DNA from: an uncultured Prochlorococcus sp.
GTDB lineage: Bacteria; Cyanobacteriota; Cyanobacteriia; PCC-6307; Cyanobiaceae
NCBI GenBank assembly: GCA_902615165.1
Contig: CACMNZ010000015.1
Location: 1 to 17,526 of the forward strand
Direction of reading: 5' to 3'
Length of the DNA stretch: 17,526 nucleotides
Of the stretch, positions 1 through 7,549 are shown in pieces. Position numbers and translations under genes: made by a program. The stretch's first letter is position 1; each line of letters starts with the position of its first letter. The notes under the pieces were generated by a model that did no database searches, was not told the DNA's origin, and saw only the letters and a program-made list of their open reading frames with translations.

Positions 1-219
1 CATGAATATACAAAGGGAAATATATTGTGGGCATTGAATCTCAAGCCAAAAGATCAAAATATAAAAAATAAACTTTCGGAAGTTGAAAAAAAACTTTCTC
101 TTAATGAATTGACAATTCCATTTTTACTTGATGAAGAGATGAAAATAAACCTTTTCTTAAGAGCAAAAAATTTAGAAGAATTTACTTTTTTAAGAGCGAA
201 TAAAGATTTATGGGTTTAA
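1..219 (+). CDS. gloB: Glyoxalase II (hydroxyacylglutathione hydrolase), C-terminal part
   Basis: This is the 3' end of a gene that starts before the window. The frame is open from base 1 and begins HEYT, the conserved His-containing motif of the glyoxalase II metallo-beta-lactamase fold; its His is a metal ligand in characterised family members. About 72 residues remain. They include the helical tail characteristic of the family (NLKPKDQ..., then [17 protein letters not shown]) and end in TAA. The enzyme hydrolyses S-D-lactoylglutathione in methylglyoxal detoxification. The TTG at 25 is internal and not a start. RidA follows 24 bp downstream on the same strand and could be co-transcribed. 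The assignment rests on HEYT and the tail, since the zinc-binding core lies outside the window. Confidence 0.8.
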   Translation, partial: HEYTKGNILWALNLKPKDQNIKNKLSEVEKKLSLNELTIPFLLDEEMKINLFLRAKNLEEFTFLRANKDLWV

Positions 220-243
220 ATAGATAGGTATCTCCTTAAACAA

Positions 244-636
244 ATGTCCTCCAAACAAGTAATTAAAACATCAAATGCTCCAGACCCTGTCGGACCTTAT
301 AATCAAGCAATAAAAGCTGGGGATTTTATCTATTGTTCTGGTCAAATTGCTATAGACCCAGCTTTAAACGAAATAACATGTTTAGGTGATATAGAGAAGG
401 AAACTATTCAAGTTCTAAAAAATCTCGCAGCAGTTCTTGAAGCTGGTGGATCAAAAAAAGAGGATGTAATAAAAACAACTATTTACTTAACTGACTTAGG
501 TAATTTTCAAATTGTAAATAAAATATATAGTGATTTTTTTAATATTGAAAATCCTCCAGCAAGGGCCTGTGTGGAAGTTTCATCTTTACCAAAAGGAGTT
601 TTAGTTGAGATAGATTGCGTCGCATTTCTAGATTAA
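244..636 (+). CDS. ridA: RidA/YjgF family enamine/imine deaminase
   Basis: This 130-residue protein has the normal family length and starts at ATG. Typical segments are APDPVGPYNQAI (residues 12-23), YCSGQIAIDP (30-39) and the C-terminal PARACVEVSSLPKGVLVEID (105-124). R107 and E122 align by motif with the substrate-carboxylate Arg and the Glu of characterised RidA proteins, and Y19 sits in the GPY motif. The family hydrolyses reactive enamine/imine intermediates such as 2-aminoacrylate released by PLP enzymes, and acts as a cytosolic trimer. It follows gloB closely, so the pair may form a small metabolite-damage-control unit (inference). No clear Shine-Dalgarno is seen before the start. Confidence 0.92.
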   Translation: MSSKQVIKTSNAPDPVGPYNQAIKAGDFIYCSGQIAIDPALNEITCLGDIEKETIQVLKNLAAVLEAGGSKKEDVIKTTIYLTDLGNFQIVNKIYSDFFNIENPPARACVEVSSLPKGVLVEIDCVAFLD

Positions 637-721
637 TTTCTAATTATTGAGAAATTTGAAATATGAACCAATTGTGCACCATATTTGTATAGATTATTAG
701 TTGATAATTAATCATTGATCT

Positions 722-949
722 ATGACAGCAGCAAAGCTTAATATAGATGAACTAGAAGCAGGTTATCCTTTATTTTGCAAAGCTCTTAGACTATTAATTT
801 TAAAAGGTAACTCAGTTAAAGATATAGAAAAGACAGTGTGTTGGAGTCATCTTGAAACTTTAAATAGATGTCTACCTGGTAGATACAAAGCCCCCACATA
901 TTTAATGGCCTTAATCAAAAGAGATATTGCTAATCCAAATAGTTATTAA
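722..949 (+). CDS. Small conserved cyanobacterial protein of unknown function
   Basis: This is a 75-residue soluble protein with an ATG start, no signal peptide and no membrane segment. It is helical in character. A central segment has DIEKTVCWSHLETLNRCLPGRYKAP (about residues 35-59), with two cysteines (C39, C49), a Trp and a basic stretch. It resembles a small protein family that I recall as restricted to marine cyanobacteria (possibly DUF3136; not verified). Its stop lies 6 bp from the stop of the convergent gene at the end of the carboxysome operon. The short amphipathic helices might suggest nucleic-acid or protein binding, but nothing seen here proves a function. Confidence 0.75.
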   Translation: MTAAKLNIDELEAGYPLFCKALRLLILKGNSVKDIEKTVCWSHLETLNRCLPGRYKAPTYLMALIKRDIANPNSY

Positions 950-955
950 AAAGGA

Positions 956-1195
956 CTAATCTTCTAAAAAAAATTTATCAATATCTTTTGAAAAGTCTTT
1001 TTCCCTCTCTGAAATTTCTTTATTATCTAAAAATATTGAAAGACTTACAAAATTCTTACCGAAGCTGATATTTGGATAGATATCCCTTTCTTTACATAAT
1101 TTCTCAATTTTCACCATGAATTTACTAATTTTTGAGTATTGATCAAATTCAAATCTTTTTTCAATCCTTAAGGGTGATTCTCTTTCATTCCACAT
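956..1195 (-). CDS. Pterin-4a-carbinolamine dehydratase-like Rubisco assembly factor (acRAF)
   Basis: This 79-residue protein is the last gene of the carboxysome operon, 73 bp after csoS4B. It has the size and pattern of the PCD-like fold: an N-terminal RIEKRFEFDQYSKISKFMVKIEKLCKERDIYPNIS segment followed by strands (FVSLSIF) and an acidic C-terminal helix. The catalytic dehydratase signature centred on a His-His/Asn-Pro triplet is absent; YPNISFGKN stands at that position. This agrees with the known alpha-carboxysome homologues, which act as Rubisco assembly chaperones rather than enzymes. The function is inferred from fold resemblance and operon position. The ATG start gives the full family-like length. 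Confidence 0.8.
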   Translation of the reverse strand: MWNERESPLRIEKRFEFDQYSKISKFMVKIEKLCKERDIYPNISFGKNFVSLSIFLDNKEISEREKDFSKDIDKFFLED

Positions 1196-1225
1196 TAAAT
1201 TCTTTATGTAAGACTAATTACACTA

Positions 1226-1263
1226 TACCTTCAACAAAGTTTCTCAATAAATTTTTGAAGGTA
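1226..1263 (-). other. Stem-loop between csoS4B and the acRAF gene
   Basis: There is a perfect 9-bp inverted repeat, TACCTTCAA (1226-1234) and TTGAAGGTA (1255-1263), with a 20-nt loop. It fills much of the 73-bp gap between csoS4B and the acRAF gene. No T-run follows on the minus strand, so an mRNA-processing or stabilising hairpin is more likely than an intrinsic terminator (inference). Confidence 0.45.
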
Positions 1264-1268
1264 AAATT

Positions 1269-1517
1269 TTAGTCACTCTCCCAAAAATCAATAATACCGC
1301 CAATGGTTAAATCGGTTTGAACATCGGGATTAGGGCATGCAAATCTAGCTGCAGAGCCACTAGAAGTAAAAACCCAATTACCTTCTCTAGCTCCAACAGG
1401 ATCAACTGCAACTAATTTCTTTCCCTTGTTATTTTCTAAAATTCGTAGATTCATATGACCTAAACCAGCTACTCTTTGAGTGCATACCATCCTTCCTAAT
1501 ACCTTCATAATTTCCAC
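1269..1517 (-). CDS. csoS4B: Carboxysome vertex protein CsoS4B (BMV, pentameric)
   Basis: This 82-residue single-domain BMV (EutN/CcmL-type) protein forms pentamers that cap the vertices of the icosahedral alpha-carboxysome shell. The family pattern is clear: CTQRVAGLGHMNLRILENN, then KLVAVDPVGAREGNWVFTSSGSAAR, and the C-terminal TDLTIGGIIDFW. The GTG start at 1517 is chosen because an AGGAGG Shine-Dalgarno (plus-strand complement 1527-1532) lies 9 nt upstream, and because the resulting MEIM resembles the N-terminus of other CsoS4B proteins. An ATG three codons later is the alternative. It lies 18 bp after csoS4A, its paralogue, in the same transcript. Confidence 0.93.
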   Translation of the reverse strand: MEIMKVLGRMVCTQRVAGLGHMNLRILENNKGKKLVAVDPVGAREGNWVFTSSGSAARFACPNPDVQTDLTIGGIIDFWESD

Positions 1518-1526
1518 AATTTATAT

Positions 1527-1532
1527 CCTCCT
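1527..1532 (-). promoter_or_regulatory. Strong ribosome binding site of csoS4B (AGGAGG)
   Basis: A perfect AGGAGG on the minus strand lies 9 nt before GTG 1517 and 18 nt before the next ATG. It therefore decides the start in favour of GTG. Such sites are rare in this window. Confidence 0.75.
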
Positions 1533-1535
1533 TTT

Positions 1536-1787
1536 TTATGACTTGTCAGGATCCCAATGATCAATTATTCCAACAATCGTTAAATCGCTTGGATAAGATT
1601 TGCTTCCCGCAGCTTCCCTAGCAGCAGAACTTCCAACACAAATAACCCAATCTCCTGGCTTACAGCCAACAGCATCAACTGCGACTTTATTAGAAGAACC
1701 ATCTAATACAACCTGCAGATGTTTATGCTCAAAACCAGGAATCCTATTGGTTGAAACAAGTGGTTTTACAACCTTACAAATTAACAT
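1536..1787 (-). CDS. csoS4A: Carboxysome vertex protein CsoS4A (BMV, pentameric)
   Basis: This 83-residue BMV protein is a paralogue of the next gene, CsoS4B. Shared features are the N-terminal MLICKVVKPLVSTNRIPGFEH, the core KVAVDAVGCKPGDWVICVGSSAAR (about residues 33-56) and the C-terminal SDLTIVGIIDHW. The GSSAAR loop is characteristic of the pentamer family. CsoS4 pentamers occupy few positions per shell and are needed for a sealed shell. The ATG lies 2 bp after the csoS3 stop, and an AGGAGG lies inside the end of csoS3, so translation is probably coupled or re-initiated. Confidence 0.94.
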   Translation of the reverse strand: MLICKVVKPLVSTNRIPGFEHKHLQVVLDGSSNKVAVDAVGCKPGDWVICVGSSAAREAAGSKSYPSDLTIVGIIDHWDPDKS

Positions 1788-1789
1788 AA

Positions 1790-3319
1790 TTAGTGAGCCT
1801 CCTCTGTTTTTTTATCTAAAGACATTCCAATAATTTGGGCGGAATGAATGTTGTCTCTATCTCTAATAGTAGAGCAAGTATGTAACAAACCTTGATCCAC
1901 TAAATTTTTATATCTAATTGATATCGCATTATTAACCCTTTCACAATCTTTAATTGCCCTCTCTTTTGCGCCGGGTACTTTGCCAGAGTAATCAAATCTT
2001 ATTACTACTGGAATAGGTAGATCTTGAGAAACATTTAATCCAGTAAAAATCTTCACTCCTACATCTAAATCTGGAGCCCCTTCCTCGACTGTATCTAAAT
2101 GAGCAAAATAAGTTAAATTTCTGAGATGTACTTCTTTAAAACCTATACCTACTCCAATAAACCTCTCTGCATGACCAATATCTTCATAAGAACCATTATG
2201 AAAACTTTTAACATAATCAATCTGAGAAATGTTATTGACAATTAATTTATACATAAATTTTTCCAATCCACTTAGTTTTTCTTTTGAAGATTGCTTAGAA
2301 ATTATCTGACAAATTTCTCTTGCTGCATCGTCTTCTGAAAAGTTTATTGTCGAATTATAAATTTCTAAAGTAGAAATAGTTTTTTCTAAATCAATTCCTC
2401 CATCGCTAGTTGGCAAATGTATTTTTAATGAATCAGTGTCTGTATCAAGTCCAATTAACATTAAATCTACAGAAGCACCACAGCAAAAGCTATTCTCTAC
2501 AGCCTCTTTGAAAGCGTATAGTTTACTTCTCCCCTCTTCTGCAGCTAACTCGTCATTACTCCCATGAGCTGCGCATCCCTGATGCAAAGGATCTACAGAA
2601 CTAAAATGATAAGTTACAACTTTTAAGTACCTAGTATCTTTATGCGCTTCATTAGGGATATTCTCTCTATATCTTTTATGTTCAGTTTTTACCCATCTAT
2701 TTACTGTATTTTCAATATCAAAAAGTGCGCCAGCGTGAGATCTTCTTCTTACTGAACTAAAAGGGATTCTCATTACGTATGCTACTGAATGCGCTAATCG
2801 GCCATCTGAACAAGGAGTTATATCAAGTAAATGTATTCCACAATCTAAAAGAAATTTTTCAAAGTCTTCCGAACCTCTACTTCCAGCAGCACCTTCAAGA
2901 GGATCATTTTTAAAAAAATTATCACTAAGTTTCTCATGTTGTTTAAAAGCACACCATGCATATAAAGCTCTCATATCAAGAGGTTTAACCCAAGATTTAT
3001 CTAATATATGGAGAGGTAAATCTATTCCTAAATTTTGTCTTGATATTTTCTGAGCCTTATTTATAAAATCTTCGTGATGTTGAATTCGAGCAATTTCCTT
3101 GAGAGTTGGAACAATTTCATTAAAATCACTTTTTATTTTGCTTTCATACCTAAATAGATTTTCATTTTGAATATTATTGGTTAATTTATGGGACTTTCCA
3201 GAATTTCGTAAATTATTTGATTCTTTAGTTTGTATATGGATATTTTCAGTAAAAGTTTTCATTGGAGCGGTTGGCCCCAATGTGAAGTTCTTGGCTTTAG
3301 CCAGTCCTCTTAAAGGCAT
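1790..3319 (-). CDS. csoS3: Carboxysomal beta-type carbonic anhydrase CsoSCA (CsoS3)
   Basis: This 509-residue protein has the normal CsoSCA length. It dehydrates bicarbonate to CO2 inside the shell to feed Rubisco. Visible active-site residues are C170, D172 and R174 in PCSDGRLAHS, H238 in TYHFSS, and C249 in HQGCAAHGSND. By family knowledge Cys-His-Cys bind zinc and the Asp-Arg dyad gates the site. The order is an N-terminal disordered/helical part (about 1-140), a catalytic domain (about 145-350) and a C-terminal domain resembling a degenerate second carbonic anhydrase. The basic, flexible N-terminus (about residues 1-50) fits the known attachment region for Rubisco or shell. It starts 7 bp after csoS2 and ends 2 bp before csoS4A. 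M20 is an alternative start but would remove the basic PLRGLAKAK segment. Confidence 0.96.
   Translation of the reverse strand: MPLRGLAKAKNFTLGPTAPMKTFTENIHIQTKESNNLRNSGKSHKLTNNIQNENLFRYESKIKSDFNEIVPTLKEIARIQHHEDFINKAQKISRQNLGIDLPLHILDKSWVKPLDMRALYAWCAFKQHEKLSDNFFKNDPLEGAAGSRGSEDFEKFLLDCGIHLLDITPCSDGRLAHSVAYVMRIPFSSVRRRSHAGALFDIENTVNRWVKTEHKRYRENIPNEAHKDTRYLKVVTYHFSSVDPLHQGCAAHGSNDELAAEEGRSKLYAFKEAVENSFCCGASVDLMLIGLDTDTDSLKIHLPTSDGGIDLEKTISTLEIYNSTINFSEDDAAREICQIISKQSSKEKLSGLEKFMYKLIVNNISQIDYVKSFHNGSYEDIGHAERFIGVGIGFKEVHLRNLTYFAHLDTVEEGAPDLDVGVKIFTGLNVSQDLPIPVVIRFDYSGKVPGAKERAIKDCERVNNAISIRYKNLVDQGLLHTCSTIRDRDNIHSAQIIGMSLDKKTEEAH
1798..1803 (-). promoter_or_regulatory. Strong ribosome binding site of csoS4A (AGGAGG)
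   Basis: AGGAGG on the minus strand lies 10 nt before the csoS4A ATG, within the last codons of csoS3. It supports independent initiation on csoS4A within the polycistronic mRNA. Confidence 0.75.
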
Positions 3320-3326
3320 TATTTAC

Positions 3327-5585
3327 TTAACCTCTTGCACCACCTGAAAAGGTAACAAGTTGTCCTTCACGAGTATTACCACTAGATCCAGTTATCAAGA
3401 AATCTGGTTTTTCTGTCTCCTCATTTCTTTTAACTTCCATGGGGGGCATTGCACTCATGAATCCTGCTCTTGATGGATTTCGCTTTCTAGAAGAAGCTCC
3501 CTCTGTGCCTGTCACCTTATCACCGCGATCCCAATCATCACCAGTTACGTTTCCCACTGATTGTCCTTCACCAGTAATCCTTGAAGCAACTCTTTTTTCT
3601 GGTGTTTTTGTAGCACGGTCTGCCTCTTCAATTTCCATTTTTTGTTTATAAGTAATATTTTTATTCGGTTCAAATCTAAATTTTTCAGTACCAGTGACCT
3701 TATCAACTGCCATATCAAAAGGTCCTGTTACCTTTGAACCATTTTCATATTCATTACCCGTAACACCTTGAGTATTTTTTTCAGAATATTTATCTCTTGA
3801 TGGTGATTTAACAGAGAATTCATTCCAAGAGTTACCTGCTGACTTTTCCGAATTCGCATAAGCAGTATCATTTGGAGGATTGTCACAAGCTTGCGAGAAT
3901 TGATCTCCACCAACATAAGGAGTCCCTGTTAGGTTTTTACAAGCACCTTTCTTAGCACCTGTCATTACTCCGCCAATTCCTGGTTGTTGTCCGGTAAGTC
4001 TGGCATTTGAATTATTTCCAGAATTAACTGTTGCTCTTGATTTCATATCTTCAGAAGTTTCAGTATTACAATTCTCATTAATCTGATCTAAGCCTGCGTA
4101 TGGTGTTCCAGTTAACACTTTGCATGAACCTGGTTCATCTCCAGTTACTATTTCTGATCTTCCTGTCATAGTGCCGCTTATTAAATTTGACTTTGAAGAA
4201 AGGCTTAAACCTACTTTTCTAGCTTCTGGTTTTGGTTTTGAACCGCAAAACTTCTCGTATTGTTGAGATCCTATATACTCATCACCAGTTACATTCTTAC
4301 AACTCCCATGTTCATTGCCTGTCATATGGTCTGATCTTCCAACCCCTGTACCAGTTACATTATTCCCATTAAGAGTGTTGTAACTACCTACTTTTTCAAA
4401 TGCTTTGCCTTTTGGATTTGGCTCAGAGCCAAGATATTGATCTCCAGTTAACTGATGTCCAGAACCTGATTCATCTCCAGTAACTAGGGTTGATCTACCA
4501 GGAAGTGATCCAGATACTTTTAATCCATCGGTTGTAGTACTGTGTTTAACCTTTGAAGGATTTTTTGGAACATCACCACAATACTTCTGTGATTGATTAG
4601 AAGATACATATTCAGTACCTGTAAGGTTTTTACAAGTCCCTGGCTCATCGCCTGTGACCCTATCAGATCTACCAACTTCATTCCCAGTCACTTTATTTCC
4701 TGATGTTGTTGCAGTAACAGTAGATCTAAGTGGTTGTTTATAACTTGGTCTATCTTGACAAAATTGATCAACGACTTCTGCTCCCATATATTGGGTGCCA
4801 GTAACTGTTCTGCACGTACTTGCTTCATTACCTGTAGTTTTTACAGATCTATTAGCTTGTGTTCCAGTCACTATTTGACCTGAATCAGTTTCACTTTTAC
4901 CAACTTTCCAGCTAGCATCTGCAATATTTTGTTTGGCGCCATTTTTATTTGGACCACATGGTCTACATTTACCATTACCTTTTTTGCCTGTAGCACCAGT
5001 TTTACTTCTTAACTCTCTCACTCTCTGAGAAATCTCTCTACTACTTAAATCTGGATCTCCCCTTCTAGCTAAAGAAGCGGCACTGGTATTTTGTTTAGTT
5101 GCTGATTTACCATGCTTAGATTGAGCTTCTCTTCTCGCTAAAACAATATCTCTACTTGTATTAGTAATAGGCTTTCTTTTCTGATTAATTCTTCTTTTAA
5201 CGTTTGGTTTTGATGTTTTAATTTCTGTATTATGTGAATTTTGAACTTCTTTATTTTTGATTGTGGTAGTTTGGGCTGAGTTTACAGGACTTTCTTTTTT
5301 AACATCAGTACGTGTCCTATCGGAGGAAGTTATAGCTGATTTTCCATGGGTAGACATGGCTTTTCTTCTCTCTATTACTAACTCTTTACTAGTTAAAGTT
5401 GTTGAAGAATTTCTATTTACTTGAGTTTTTGGAATATGTTTTGTAGCTGGTTTTGAAATATCTATATCTTGAGAAGATCGAACTCTATCTTTGGTTGTTG
5501 AAGAATAAGCAGCAGCTTTTTTACCGCTATCACTCATTGCCTTTCTTCTTTCAAGTGCAATCTCTCTGCTAGTTTTTTTTGACAT
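3327..5585 (-). CDS. csoS2: Carboxysome assembly scaffold CsoS2
   Basis: This is a 752-residue, highly repetitive and disordered protein that nucleates alpha-carboxysome assembly by joining Rubisco to the shell. Four basic N-repeats (about residues 5-23, 66-84, 144-163, 182-200; pattern REIALERRKAMSxxGK) are the known Rubisco-binding helices. Six middle repeats (about 238-568) carry I/VTG motifs, GRS and paired cysteines. The C-terminal region has further VTG motifs (608-695) and ends ITGSSGNTREGQLVTFSGGARG, the shell-anchoring peptide. A CxxC (C207, C210) lies before the middle region. I chose ATG 5585 (MSKKTSRE) over the upstream TTG (MKIM). Unlike some proteobacterial csoS2 genes, I could not recognise a slippery frameshift site, so one full-length form is likely. 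Confidence 0.96.
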   Translation of the reverse strand: MSKKTSREIALERRKAMSDSGKKAAAYSSTTKDRVRSSQDIDISKPATKHIPKTQVNRNSSTTLTSKELVIERRKAMSTHGKSAITSSDRTRTDVKKESPVNSAQTTTIKNKEVQNSHNTEIKTSKPNVKRRINQKRKPITNTSRDIVLARREAQSKHGKSATKQNTSAASLARRGDPDLSSREISQRVRELRSKTGATGKKGNGKCRPCGPNKNGAKQNIADASWKVGKSETDSGQIVTGTQANRSVKTTGNEASTCRTVTGTQYMGAEVVDQFCQDRPSYKQPLRSTVTATTSGNKVTGNEVGRSDRVTGDEPGTCKNLTGTEYVSSNQSQKYCGDVPKNPSKVKHSTTTDGLKVSGSLPGRSTLVTGDESGSGHQLTGDQYLGSEPNPKGKAFEKVGSYNTLNGNNVTGTGVGRSDHMTGNEHGSCKNVTGDEYIGSQQYEKFCGSKPKPEARKVGLSLSSKSNLISGTMTGRSEIVTGDEPGSCKVLTGTPYAGLDQINENCNTETSEDMKSRATVNSGNNSNARLTGQQPGIGGVMTGAKKGACKNLTGTPYVGGDQFSQACDNPPNDTAYANSEKSAGNSWNEFSVKSPSRDKYSEKNTQGVTGNEYENGSKVTGPFDMAVDKVTGTEKFRFEPNKNITYKQKMEIEEADRATKTPEKRVASRITGEGQSVGNVTGDDWDRGDKVTGTEGASSRKRNPSRAGFMSAMPPMEVKRNEETEKPDFLITGSSGNTREGQLVTFSGGARG
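3882..4874 (-). repeat. Six middle (M) repeats of CsoS2
   Basis: Each unit of about 40-60 residues has the order V/ITG-GRS-VTGDE-(G)xCK-LTGTxY-G-C. Cysteine pairs are seen in M1 (C258, C276), M2 (C318, C336), M4 (C429, C447), M5 (C488, C506) and M6 (C549, C567). M3 (about 356-390) has GSGHQLTG and lacks both cysteines. M6 lacks the usual GRS (GIGGVMTG instead). Confidence 0.85.
4986..5573 (-). repeat. Four N-terminal Rubisco-binding repeats of CsoS2
   Basis: The encoded repeats share S-x-E/D-I/L-V/A-x-x-R-R-x-A-x-S-x-x-G-K (residues about 5-23, 66-84, 144-163). The fourth, diverged copy (182-200) has EISQRVRELRSKTGATGK. Copies are separated by Ser/Thr/Lys-rich linkers. They are known to bind the Rubisco L2-S interface, so their number sets valency. 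Confidence 0.85.
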
Positions 5586-5624
5586 AATCTTCAAGTTTGA
5601 AATTCTTTAAAAACTTTTTTGAAA

Positions 5625-5656
5625 AACTTTCTCCAAAAAATTTTTTGGAGAAAGTT
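5625..5656 (-). terminator. Perfect 32-bp palindrome between rbcS and csoS2, candidate leaky terminator or processing hairpin
   Basis: Bases 5625-5640 are exactly complementary in reverse to 5641-5656. The outer arms are AACTTTCTCC and GGAGAAAGTT, with an A6T6 centre. On the minus (sense) strand the stem runs into GTTTTTC, a five-T run. The shape resembles a GC-poor intrinsic terminator placed after rbcS and 40 nt before csoS2. It could lower scaffold mRNA relative to Rubisco mRNA by partial termination or by protecting the rbcLS 3' end (inference). Confidence 0.6.
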
Positions 5657-5676
5657 ATTAACTACGATAAGTAGCT

Positions 5677-6018
5677 TTAACGTCCTTGGAAAACTACAAA
5701 AGCTGTTCCTTGACTTTGAGTGTAAGCATCGTATCCGATGATTCTTACATGATGATCAGGGTATGCTCTATGACATGCCTCTAATTCGCTCACGATCAAG
5801 TTAAGATCTTTTTCCCCAAAGAATGGGAGTTTCCAATAAGACCAATAAGTTTGCATACATCCACTTGGATGAACATGCTCAATAACTGGACTCCAACCTT
5901 GAGCAATTATGTACGCAATTTGGTCATATATTTCTTCCTGGGTCATCGGTGGTAAGAAACCGAATGTTTCCAGGGTTGCAACTGTTTGATAGTCGCTTAC
6001 TGTGCTCTGGAAAGGCAT
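5677..6018 (-). CDS. rbcS: Rubisco small subunit (Form IA)
   Basis: This 113-residue small subunit forms the L8S8 holoenzyme with RbcL. Family segments seen are ETFGFLPPMTQEEIYDQIAYIIAQGWSPVIEHV (about 17-49), TYWSYWKLPFFGE (57-69) and the C-terminal VRIIGYDAYTQSQGTAFVVF. The short alphaA-betaA region and the place directly after rbcL match the carboxysomal Form IA type. It lies 89 bp downstream of rbcL and shares its transcript. The ATG has no visible Shine-Dalgarno. Its outer surface forms part of the binding site for the CsoS2 N-repeats (established for the family). Confidence 0.97.
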   Translation of the reverse strand: MPFQSTVSDYQTVATLETFGFLPPMTQEEIYDQIAYIIAQGWSPVIEHVHPSGCMQTYWSYWKLPFFGEKDLNLIVSELEACHRAYPDHHVRIIGYDAYTQSQGTAFVVFQGR

Positions 6019-6044
6019 AATTAATCAAAATGTGAATGTAATTA

Positions 6045-6093
6045 CTCGTAAAAACGAGATTTTAATAAGTTTGAGGAGAATTAATCTCCTCAA
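6045..6093 (-). other. Two stem-loops in the rbcL-rbcS gap
   Basis: A 9-bp perfect stem TTGAGGAGA (6071-6079) / TCTCCTCAA (6085-6093) with a 5-nt loop is followed on the minus strand by a smaller one, CTCGT (6045-6049) / ACGAG (6054-6058). Neither ends in a T-run suitable for termination. Likely roles are mRNA stability or processing between the two Rubisco genes (inference). Confidence 0.5.
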
Positions 6094-6107
6094 TTTCGAA
6101 ACTTGAG

Positions 6108-7523
6108 TTAACCCTGAACGTCAAGCTTGTCGACAGTGTCAAACTCGAACTTAATTTCCTTCCAAGTTTCTAGAGCAATAGCTAATTCAGGACTATGCTT
6201 AGCAGCTTCCATAAGAATGTCTCTACTCTCTTTTTCGATTTCGCGACCAGCATTACGGGCTTTTACACAAGCTTCTAAAGCAACTCTGTTAGCTGCAGCT
6301 CCAGCAGCTGAACCCCATGGATGACCATGTGTTCCTCCACCGAACTGAAGACAGGAATCATCCCCAAAGATCGCAAGAAGTGCAGGCATATGCCAAACAT
6401 GGATACCACCTGATGCGACTGCAAATACTCCAGGCATTGAACCCCAATCTTGATCAAAGAAGTTTCCTCTTGATCTATCTTCAGGAACAAATGACTCTCT
6501 TAAGTTGTCAATATAACCAAGAGTTGTTTGACGATCACCTTCTAGCTTTCCAACCACTGTTCCAGTATGTAGTTGGTCTCCTCCAGATAGTCTCAAACAT
6601 TTTGCAAGAACTCTGAAGTGAATACCATGCTTTGGATGTCTATCAATAACAGCATGCATAGCTCTGTGAATATGCAGAAGCATGCCATTTTTACGACACC
6701 AATTAGCTAATCCAGTATTTGCAGTAAAACCACCAGTTATATAATCATGCATGATGATTGGCATATCTAGCTCTTTTGCAAATTCAGCTCTTTCATAGAG
6801 TTCTTCAGGAGTGTTAGCAGTACAATTTAGATAGTGACCTTTAACTTCTCCAGTTTCTCGCTGAGCAAGCTTAACTGCTTCTGCAACAAACTCAAATCTT
6901 TCTCTCCAACGTTGGAATGGTTGAGAATTAATATTCTCATCATCCTTCGTTAAATCAAGACCGCCTCTAAGACATTCATATACAACTCGACCATAGTTTT
7001 TACCAGATAATCCTAATTTAGGTTTAATGGTACAACCAAGTAGAGGTCTTCCGTATTTGTTAAGTCGATCTCTTTCAACTACGATTCCGTTTGGTGGACC
7101 ACCGCAAGTTTTAATGAAAGCAATTGGGAATCTAATATCTTCTAGACGTAGATGTCTTAGAGCTTTAAATCCAAAAACGTTTCCTACAAGAGATGTTAAT
7201 ACGTTTGTAATTGAGCCTTCTTCAAAAAGATCTAAAGGATATGCAATAAAAGCATAGAAAGCTTCAGGATCTCCAGGAACGTCTTCGATTCGATAACAAC
7301 GTCCTTTATAAAATTCTAAGTCTGTAAGTAACTCGGACCAAACTGTTGACCAAGTACCTGTTGAAGATTCAGCGGCAACAGCTGCTGCAACTTCTTCTCT
7401 TGGAACACCTTCCTGACCTGTACATTTGAAACAGGCTAGTAAATCGGTGTCTAGGGGTACATATTCTGGAGTCCAGTAGGTATCTCTGTACTCCTTTACC
7501 CCTGCGTCATACTTCTTACTCAT
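6108..7523 (-). CDS. rbcL: Rubisco large subunit (Form IA)
   Basis: This 471-residue protein catalyses carboxylation of ribulose-1,5-bisphosphate in the carboxysome lumen. Active-site motifs are intact: [16 protein letters not shown] with K167 and K169, [10 protein letters not shown] with the carbamylated lysine K193, HIHRAMHA with H286, loop 6 [10 protein letters not shown] with K326, and the [10 protein letters not shown] and [10 protein letters not shown] phosphate-binding segments (about 371-404). The sequence is of the proteobacterial/alpha-cyanobacterial Form IA type, as expected next to csoS2. It follows csoS1 by 69 bp. No Shine-Dalgarno is visible, although the gene must be highly expressed. 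Confidence 0.98.
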   Translation of the reverse strand: MSKKYDAGVKEYRDTYWTPEYVPLDTDLLACFKCTGQEGVPREEVAAAVAAESSTGTWSTVWSELLTDLEFYKGRCYRIEDVPGDPEAFYAFIAYPLDLFEEGSITNVLTSLVGNVFGFKALRHLRLEDIRFPIAFIKTCGGPPNGIVVERDRLNKYGRPLLGCTIKPKLGLSGKNYGRVVYECLRGGLDLTKDDENINSQPFQRWRERFEFVAEAVKLAQRETGEVKGHYLNCTANTPEELYERAEFAKELDMPIIMHDYITGGFTANTGLANWCRKNGMLLHIHRAMHAVIDRHPKHGIHFRVLAKCLRLSGGDQLHTGTVVGKLEGDRQTTLGYIDNLRESFVPEDRSRGNFFDQDWGSMPGVFAVASGGIHVWHMPALLAIFGDDSCLQFGGGTHGHPWGSAAGAAANRVALEACVKARNAGREIEKESRDILMEAAKHSPELAIALETWKEIKFEFDTVDKLDVQG

Positions 7524-7549
7524 AAGGATAAATTTAGGTCTGTGTAGGG

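Noticed and set aside
1600..1833. Plus-strand ORF over csoS4A
   Set aside because: It is a reverse-strand shadow of csoS4A and csoS3, with low-complexity composition.
3728..3916. Alternative-frame ORF inside csoS2 as a possible frameshift product
   Set aside because: Some csoS2 genes use programmed frameshifting, but I found no clear slippery heptamer with a downstream structure here, and the frame reflects the repetitive coding sequence.
6127..7257. Several ORFs on both strands overlapping rbcL
   Set aside because: They are shadows of the strongly conserved rbcL frame and have no protein features of their own.
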